NCBI GenBank assembly: GCA_003427395.1
Contig: BFEA01000384.1
Location: 176,630-200,065, forward strand
Origin: Chara braunii
Lineage: Eukaryota; Streptophyta; Charophyceae; Charales; Characeae
DNA length: 23,436 nucleotides
Direction of reading: 5' to 3'
The notes under the pieces are model-generated. The model did no database searches and was not told the origin of the DNA. It was given only the letters and a program-made list of their open reading frames with translations. Made by a program: the position numbers and the translations under genes. How positions within the stretch are numbered: position 1 is the first letter of the stretch; every line of letters begins with the position of its first letter. This document shows, piece after piece, positions 17,426-23,436 of the stretch.

Positions 17426-18026
17426 TAGGCATTGTTGTTTCTAAGCTGAATGGCCCAAGGTTGTGTTTGTTTGACTGTTTTCTGAAGGGCCAGGCATTGT
17501 TTCTAAATTAAATGGCCTGGTTGCAATGTTTACTTTCTGACGGTTTGGCTGATGTGAAAGGGTTTTCTTGTTTTATTATGAGGGAAGATTTTTGGTCTAA
17601 GGCTGAGCATTGTTTCTAAGTTGAATGGCTTAGCCTGAAAACCACGCACATAAGGAAGTATTTTACATATATTTGCATGTGAACTGACAGTTGGGCATTG
17701 TTTCCAAGCCGAATGGCCCAACGCTAAGCCATATCACTAAGAAGAGAGGGGAAATTACGAAGTATAATTGGAAATAGTCTGGGCAAGCTGAACATTGTTT
17801 CCAAGCCGAATGGTTCAGTCCCCCGCCCATATTTGCATCTTCTTTTCGAGAACAAAGTCAGAGAATTATTAAACTTTGGATATTAAACAGTTCAGGGCGG
17901 CTAGGCATTGTTTCCAAGCCGAATGGTCTAGTCAAATGCCCAAAGAAGAGAAAAGTAGTAGTGCAACCTGTTTGTGTATATCTTAAAGGCATGGTAGACA
18001 TTGTTTCTAAGTTGAATGGACTAGCA
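17411..18026 (-). repeat. AACTTA hairpin array, right copy (about 7 units)
   Basis: Read on the minus strand, units have the core ATTCRRCTTRGAAACAAT between unit-specific stems. Clear + strand units: 17490-17520 (CCAGGC/GCCTGG), 17600-17636 (AGGCTGAGC/GGCTTAGCCT), 17690-17722 (GTTGGGC/GCCCAAC), 17788-17818 (CTGAAC/GTTCAG), 17901-17931 (CTAGG/TCTAG) and 17990-18026 (weaker). The first unit (near 17423-17460) has mismatched flanks. The minus-strand core CCATTCAACTTAGAAAC aligns with the left core CCGCCCTAACTTAGGGG through CC...AACTTAG, so the arrays are mirrored homologues. Confidence 0.9.
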
Positions 18027-18289
18027 GTATGCCATATGTAAGTTGGGTATAAGGGTTAAATCATCTGAAAGATTCATGAACTATCTATGAGGATTTTGAC
18101 TTGGGATGGTGAGAGTACTTACTTTTTGTGGTTTAACCTGCATGTGACTGAGTGCGACTGCTACTTAGTCTGAGTTTCAGTTTGATAGGTAGTTGCTTTA
18201 GATGCTCGCCACGTGCTAGAGCGATAGGAGTTAGTTCAACTTTTGCATTTTCCGAGCTAATTTTATTTTACTTAGGTCAATTTTCGTAT

Positions 18290-18695
18290 TTTTTGGGATC
18301 ATTTGTTATACTTGGCTTTGTATAAATTTTGGTAAGTTACTTTCTCTACGGGAAGCGGTGCCGAAATTTCTGCAAATCCAAGGAGTTAGTCAAATTTTGG
18401 GTTTTCAAAGTTCAACTTGTCTAAACTTTATACATGACTTAGTAAAAATCGGGAAAGTCTCCTTTTCTGAAGGGAGTGCTGTCCAAATTTTTGTTAATTC
18501 AGGGAGTTGGACAAAATTTGACTTTGAAAAGTCAAAGACTATTTTTGTTTTCATATTCGGGCTGATATAAATTCTGAAAAGGCACTTTTCATACGGGAAG
18601 CATTACCGGAATTTCCCTAGTTTAGAGGAGTTAGATTATATTTTGACAGGTGGCAATTCTGGAAAATCCACTCTGTATAGAGGAGATTCTGCCAG
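18290..18695 (-). repeat. Hairpin array 2, right copy
   Basis: Three to four diverged units with CTACGGGAAGCGGTGCCGAAATTT-type wording at about 18345, 18465 (GAAGGGAGTGCTGTCCAAATTT), 18590 (ATACGGGAAGCATTACCGGAATTT) and a partial near 18675. The first is the reverse complement of the left units (AAATTTCGGCAGCGCTTCCCGTAG). Confidence 0.8.
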
Positions 18696-18869
18696 GGTCT
18701 ACCTTTCTTTTGGCATGCTTAGAGGTAGGCGTAGGCTTAGTTAAATAGGATGATTTGAGTGAGATCGTGATATAGAGATTATTCTCCATGAACTTATAGA
18801 CTTAGCTTGGGGATTGACCTGTCTTGTGTTACAGGTCTTCTTGATCGATTGATTCAGGATTTGGGCTAG

Positions 18870-18920
18870 ATTCAGCTTGATCCTACAAGGATCACCTTCT
18901 GTTATCTCTAATAACAGGTC
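18870..18920 (-). repeat. Paired small hairpins, right copy
   Basis: GATCCT-ACA-AGGATC (18879-18893) and CTGTTAT-CTCTA-ATAACAG (18899-18917), mirroring 7906-7960. Confidence 0.8.
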
Positions 18921-18939
18921 GTTCTATATTAATAACCCT

Positions 18940-18992
18940 GACGATATATATATATTGTGACGATATATATATCTATATATGTAAATACATAT
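18940..18992. repeat. TA-rich microsatellite
   Basis: (TA)n runs in two similar pieces, each introduced by GACGATATATATAT. Confidence 0.9.
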
Positions 18993-19109
18993 GTCTTGAG
19001 AGTATCGCCCGGCCTACTGTGACAGCGCTCAAGGGTTAAACAAATTATGTTTTTCGAGAGACGAGGGAGACCCTCGTTTATCCTTTGCTTTTTAGAATTT
19101 CTATGGTTG

Positions 19110-19440
19110 GGCGTTGTAGTGCGTGGCAGCCGTCAAAATCAAACCCCTTGATTTCTCTCCAGGCCCCAGATGATGGAGCTGGTGTCGAGGGCGATAAGAG
19201 ACGATTGCCACCACATGTATGAACCTGTGTACCACCCACTCTCCGCAGGGTGCAGAAGAGGGTGTGGTTCTCAACCGCACTTGGCGGTTGTCCAGAGTCG
19301 AGAGATTAGTCTCTCAAGGCGCGTGTCAGCCGACACTTGAGTGTCGAACGCGACCCTCGAGATTAACGAGGGTCGCGTGAGTATGGGTACTACATAGTAC
19401 GCCATCATCGCGATCGCTTGCATTACGAATCGATACGGGT
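19110..19440 (-). repeat. Conserved inverted block, right copy
   Basis: Reverse complement of 6085-6480 and 6805-7160. Contains GCGACCCTC...GAGGGTCGC (about 19350-19377), GACACT-TG-AGTGTC (about 19331-19344), GAGAG...CTCTC (about 19300-19316) and GTACT...AGTAC (19385-19401 region), each at the place of a differently worded hairpin in the left copies. Confidence 0.85.
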
Positions 19441-19624
19441 TAGCCCTGCGTCCGCGCGGTTTTATACTAAGTCTCGCGCACGACGCCTATCCGATTTCCG
19501 CATCGGAAAGTTATGGGATGACTACTAAGGGACTAGGAGTGTTGTCGCGTTGTTTGTCCCCTGTCGTTTTGTATATGTATGTGTCTGTGTTTTTATTTTT
19601 ATATTCTTTATAGTGGTGTGCGCA

Positions 19625-19715
19625 TGGCCGGTGGGATGCGTCCTAGTCGACCGGCGACGAGTCGCACTTGGGACCTCAGCCCCCCAAGATGTCGGTTCGC
19701 GTGCGGGTTCAATAG
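19625..19715 (+). other. tRNA-like / box-B-containing segment, right copy
   Basis: Counterpart of 5895-5995, inverted. Hairpin 19665-19691: CACTTGGG, loop ACCTCAGCCC, CCAAG-A-TG. It is followed by GCGGGTTCAA, resembling box B. Function unknown. Confidence 0.35.
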
Positions 19716-19734
19716 AGGTGTAATACCGCGCGTA

Positions 19735-19965
19735 CCCCCTATGCTACAACGAACGAGAAACGCGCTCGGCTGGTCCACCTCTACGATTGCAGCTTATCAA
19801 CTTTCGTACTGTGGACTGGTAGCTCGGCGGGGATACACCCACCGAAGGGAGGTGACAACTCTCGTAAGGTGGAGGTAGGTCGTGCCTCGCGTAGGCCCTA
19901 TCCTGTCGTAGGGGCTTGCGAGAGGTATGGCTGGCGCACTCGGCCGGAGCGGCTTGCGGAAGCTC
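19735..19965 (-). repeat. Conserved inverted block, right copy
   Basis: Reverse complement of 5690-5890; includes CCCCTATGCTACAACGAACGAGAAACG, CTCGGCTGGTCCACCTC and GTAGCTCGGCGGGGATAC. Confidence 0.85.
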
Positions 19966-21550
19966 CATGTATATTCACGACGAGGATTTAAAGCCAACTC
20001 CTGCGTGACGCGGCCGGGAGGGTCCCGCGCTGCCCTTGTGTGGTGTTGGACCGATGCGCTCGACAACGCGACCGCCAAATGTGCTAAGCATAAAATGAAC
20101 TTTTATGCTAGAACTTGGCTAGGTACAGATGTGCCTTTGACAGCGACTCCATCGCTGGGATACAACAAGCAAATACACCGGTAGTCGAGGTCGCCCATCT
20201 CGATTCAGCCTCCCATACCTCGTTTTTCGGCCTTCCCTCTTTCTTACTTCCTCTCTAGCACATATCAGCACCCGCACGTCCCCTCCCTTCACCCATGAAG
20301 GAGGAGGTCACCACGTGGGTCACAACGATCGCCACAAGGTCCACTACTTCTGGGCGATGACGACCATGGAAGCAAAGTGCAGTACCACAATCTCGATCGG
20401 ACGCACCCTCGATCTTAAGCAGAAAAAAACGATCGGTAGTACTAAGAGACCGACAATCGTAAGCACTGAACCGACGAAGGAGGATGTGACCGCGATCAAG
20501 TAAGCGGTATCGCCGATGGGCAAAAATTAGTTCTGACGGCGTGCGCAATTACTGCGTTCTTCCCCATCCCCCATGAAAGGCACGGGAGAATCCTCCACTA
20601 GAGCACGGTCAAATACAACTCACCATCGTCCATCAGCAACTACCTTCTTCAAACGGCACGTATACCAATTCCTTTTCGTTCTTTCCTCCGCCTTACTCCC
20701 CCCTTCGTAATCCCTTGCGCTCCCCCCTTCTCTCCAACATTTTGCTTCGCTTTCTCCCTCGGTCTTTCCACGCAGCTCGTATGCGCTCCAGCTCCTCACC
20801 TTCTACTCGACGCCCCAAACCGACTCTACCGTTCAACTCGCCTGGGGTTAAAAACCCCTGGTTCGAGCCCTTTCTCTACCCACTCGATCCAAGATCGAAC
20901 TCAGGTGACCTTCCTTCCTTTCCTCTTTGTCAAACCTCCGCCATCTCCTTCACACCGCCCTTCTGCTGACTCGAATGCAGAATACTCATCCCGCCTGCGT
21001 CAACCGAGGCCTAATTGAAATCAACTTGATTGTTGTCGGGCAGCAACCCTTTATAGCCGGATCCAAACCAAGCACTCGGTATAGGCAAGCCTTCAACTTT
21101 TGCACCTAAACAAACCTATCTCCTCTCCTTCGACTACATTATGAGGTTAGCGCAACCTAATTCGACCGGCGCTATGCATCTCAGAAGCCCAACAACACCC
21201 ACGCGAGCGTCACGCGAGCGTGCACCTCTTGTCTCAAGTAGGTTGCCTTCTGCTCCTAGCGAAAGCACCTAGCCTGCCCCTGCATACGGGTTCATTCGGG
21301 GTCACTACGGCAGCGTAGAGCAACTGGCGCTATGCTTATCTTGCCTGTATCATTTCGATTTTTAACAGATGTCCCGAAGGACCTTGGTCAAGTCCGATGA
21401 CCTCGAAGTTTTATCGTGAAGTTGACCGGGTCCAAACATTTCGGAAATATTCGGTTTCATCCTAACTCGAGTCTGTATTTCAACAGTTCATGGGTGTACC
21501 TACTGAGCTAGGCTCGTGGGTCCACGACCGGCCCTGAGGTCGGTACCGGA
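19966..21550. other. Right-arm DNA without recognised gene; C/T-rich at 20190-20960
   Basis: No gene is seen. The C/T-rich part is the mirror of the purine-rich left and middle segments. Small features include the hairpin GGGGTTAAAAACCCC (20844-20858) and a short tandem duplication of CACGCGAGCGT (about 21200-21222). Confidence 0.5.
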
Positions 21551-21559
21551 CCACGTCCC

Positions 21560-21640
21560 ATAATGGGACTTTAAATAATAAATAAGAAGAATAAAAATAA
21601 AATAATAATTAATAAAACTTAGAAAAATTAGGAGAAGCGG
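21560..21640. repeat. A-rich tract, right arm
   Basis: A/T-rich tract mirrored to 3711-3800, followed by GGACCGTTGGTACTTGGTCCT and the GGGGGATAGTCCCGCGGGAC segment that mirrors the left arm near 3607-3625. Confidence 0.85.
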
Positions 21641-21795
21641 AGTAGGGGGGGAGGACCGTTGGTACTTGGTCCTCGGTCCCACCTCGCGGGCCCGCGGTCG
21701 GATCCCCCCAACAAAACTAAGGGGGATAGTCCCGCGGGACCCTCAACCCCTCAGTTATCTTCCAAACTCCGCTCCTTCGCTCCTCCGCTGCTCGG

Positions 21796-21862
21796 TGCTG
21801 GCCTCAATCCAAGGATCCGTAGGTTGAAAGTTTAGTGTTGTAACCAATAGAGCTAAGCCCAA
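21796..21862 (-). pseudogene. tRNA-Glu(TTC)-like relic, right arm
   Basis: On the minus strand: GGGCTTAGCTCTATTGGTTAC (acceptor/D-arm-like with box A), loop ACTTTCAAC with TTC in the anticodon position, then GGATCCTTGGATTGAGGCC, resembling a T-arm with a changed T-loop. It sits at the mirrored place of the left and middle relics. Probably non-functional. Confidence 0.45.
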
Positions 21863-21869
21863 GCTTGGT

Positions 21870-22570
21870 TGTAGCAGGCGCAACTCTCTATATAAAGAGT
21901 AACTGCCGCCTGCCTGGGCCTGAAAAAGGTGCACCAAGGCCGTCGGTTGGTCTATCCTTTAGATCCATGACCCTGTACGCATGATGTGCTAGCTTGGGGC
22001 AGGCTTTTACTCGGCCTGCCGTGCATATAGTCCCGCATTGTCACAGGCAACCGCTGATGCTTCCCCACGCTGCCTCTTTCTCTGAAAGGCCGCCCTTTTA
22101 CCGTCGCCACCCCGGAAAAACTTGGCCCCCACTCTAGCTCGTGCCATCCTTACCTGGCTTTGGCGGCGGCTTCTACTATTGATGGCGCACGGTCAACCTA
22201 GTGCCTGCGTAACTTCACACGGTGCGGACCCGAAACGTCGGTCTCTTAGTAAGTTAGACAACATCCTTCCCTAGTCACAGTCTACCCTGGTCAACTTTAC
22301 GCCGCCCGCAACTTCGCCCGTGCGTGCGAGGTTGCAACTTTATCCAAGATTTTAACGTAGCACTTTCTTGCTCCACTGGCGTCTCATAGTTTACATTGAT
22401 CAGTTGTTCGGTCAAGCTAACGCGTGCCCACAAAGTGCACACTCACGCACTCTCTTGTCATCTCATAAGCGTGTGTCACTCCCAATCCCTGAGAATTCGT
22501 TGTGGCCGCACGAAAATGAGGTACGCTCGTAGATATCGTCAAAGAACGTACTTCCTACAAGCTGCAAAAA
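21870..22570. other. Outer right-arm DNA without recognised gene
   Basis: No gene is seen. It corresponds by position to 2950-3530 and 13075-13445, but by eye is only weakly similar (for example the GTGGGCACGC segment on the minus strand near 22425). Confidence 0.4.
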
Positions 22571-22578
22571 CGCGCCCA

Positions 22579-22598
22579 AATACCCTTGTAAGGGTATT
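22579..22598 (-). repeat. Palindromic end motif of right arm
   Basis: AATACCCTT-GT-AAGGGTATT: a perfect 9-bp stem with a 2-base loop. Compared with the left end (GATACCCTT...AAGGGTATC), the outermost pair changed from G-C to A-T on both sides. Confidence 0.88.
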
Positions 22599-22604
22599 CG
22601 GGCC

Positions 22605-23107
22605 GACAACGCCCGAAGCTGAAGTGGGCGAGAGAGAAGGAGCGTAGCATAGCGATAGGGTAGTTGCTGCCATAGCCGCCAAAGGCCGGCCATAGCTCTA
22701 GTGAGTGTTCATTGTGTGTGTGTGTGAGTGAGTTCAGAGAGTCGCGTGTGGGATATCCAGGGTGATCCGGTGTATGTGAACAGTGAGTTGTTTGGGCGCT
22801 GAGTCGACATAGCCAATTGAAAGCGAACGCGTATCTGGATGCCATATCTCTGAGTTTTGAGTGGGCGCATGTCACCAGTTTGCTGCGCTACTGTTTACAT
22901 GCATGAAAAGTGTGAATGAAAGCGATTCTGATTGCATTGGTATCGGAGTTGGTACCCGCTATTCCATGCGCACCGTCGTGTACAGGGCCTGATGCGCCAT
23001 AGCTGAGGTGGGCGGATAGCTGAGGTGGCCGCCAGACGAAGTCCGCCATAGCGGACCTGAAGGTTGGAGAAGCCGCCGCGCACCTGCAGAGAAGACCACG
23101 ACGAAGA

Positions 23108-23142
<35 letters not shown>

Positions 23143-23196
23143 TGAGCGATACAAGATTGGGATACTACGTACCTGCTGCGCTGGAGATATCGCTAC

Positions 23197-23258
<62 letters not shown>

Positions 23259-23436
23259 GCGATATAAGTTTGGTTGTTACGTACCTGTGAGGTTGTTGTG
23301 CAGTTCCACGAAGAAGGAGATAGCGGCCATAGCCGCGGGAGTTGACCACGGAGTAACGAAGGAGGGAGAGAGACCAGATCGAGGGAGAGACCGAGGAAAG
23401 AGAGGGAAGCCATAGCCGAGGAGGAGGAAGGAGAGG
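22605..23436. other. Right flank, gene-free, with scattered CCATAGC motifs
   Basis: No credible gene. The motif CATAGC, often GCCATAGCCG or GCCATAGCTG, recurs at least seven times (near 22649, 22672, 22692, 22809, 22999, 23047, 23329 and 23412). Two (GA)n runs are included. Confidence 0.6.
23111..23290. repeat. Two (GA)n microsatellites in a duplicated module
   Basis: (AG)n at 23111-23140 and 23200-23255. Each is followed by a similar segment, TTGAGCGATACAAGATTGG...ACGTACCTG (from 23142) and ATGAGCGATATAAGTTTGG...ACGTACCTG (from 23255), so the microsatellite and its flank were duplicated together. Confidence 0.9.

Larger units (their letters stand above)
2905..22620. mobile_element. Giant inverted-repeat (foldback / long-TIR-like) structure
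   Basis: Two long arms face each other: about 2905-10470 and, inverted, about 16938-22620. Matching blocks occur in exact mirrored order: palindromic end (2925 with 22598), tRNA-Glu-like relic (3532 with 21862), A/T tract (3711 with 21640), conserved block (5690-5890 with 19735-19965), conserved block (6085-6480 with 19110-19440), paired hairpins (7906-7960 with 18870-18920), bulged hairpin array (8180-8310 with 18290-18690), AACTTA hairpin array (8711-9875 with 17411-18026), and inner blocks (9945-10015 with 17350-17425; 10200-10470 with 16938-17185). The arms differ in length through indels and at many bases, so this is not a trivial assembly palindrome. No transposase-like protein is visible, so if mobile it would be non-autonomous. 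Exact ends and target-site duplications could not be fixed. A centromeric or other structural repeat is an alternative. Confidence 0.6.

Noticed and set aside
2905-22620. Inverted arms as an assembly fold-back artefact
   Set aside because: The arms differ by many substitutions and kilobases of indels, including paired stem changes; an artefact would give near-identical arms.
22888-23349. 153-codon minus-strand frame
   Set aside because: Dominated by Leu-Ser repeats from the (GA)n microsatellites; no recognisable protein.

Overview
This window looks like gene-poor nuclear DNA of a photosynthetic eukaryote, most likely a streptophyte (a charophyte alga or land plant). The main evidence is two decayed mitochondrial fragments in the middle. 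One is a piece of ribosomal protein S12 and the other is the 3' part of the small-subunit rRNA, and both resemble plant mitochondrial versions. (CT)n/(GA)n microsatellites, long stretches without genes and many short degenerate frames also fit a eukaryotic repeat region. I found no intact protein-coding gene. The open frames are short and low-complexity or are shadows of repeats.

Layout. Positions 1-2900 are left flank: a microsatellite, a 59-bp direct repeat and a long G-poor, C/A/T-rich tract. From about 2905 to about 22620 lies one large inverted-repeat structure. Its left arm (about 2.9-10.5 kb) and right arm (about 16.9-22.6 kb, inverted) share homologous blocks in strictly mirrored order. 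The shared blocks are a palindromic end motif, a tRNA-Glu-like relic, an A/T-rich tract, a purine-rich segment (pyrimidine-rich on the right), two large conserved blocks, two arrays of small hairpins and a well-conserved inner block. The unmirrored core (about 10.5-16.9 kb) holds the mitochondrial fragments at 11.3-12.0 kb. It also holds a third, directly oriented copy of the outer arm starting near 13.03 kb. Positions 22620-23436 are right flank, rich in (GA)n.

The most striking property is that the arms are built from small hairpins whose loops and surroundings are conserved while their stems change on both sides together. At one site the two arms match at 69 of 76 positions, and four of the seven differences are two compensatory base-pair changes in one 5-bp stem. 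Two mirrored arrays (about 15 units at 8.71-9.88 kb, about 7 units at 17.41-18.03 kb) repeat a hairpin with a core related to AACTTA, and nearly every unit has its own self-complementary stem. This could be a giant foldback or long-TIR non-autonomous element, a structured RNA locus, or hairpins perfected by template switching. I cannot assign it to a known transposon superfamily.

One feature is technical. Positions 16220-16257 are the exact 38-base Nextera mate-pair junction adapter, flanked by a perfect 166-bp direct duplication. This is an assembly artefact: 204 bp here should not be read as genome sequence.
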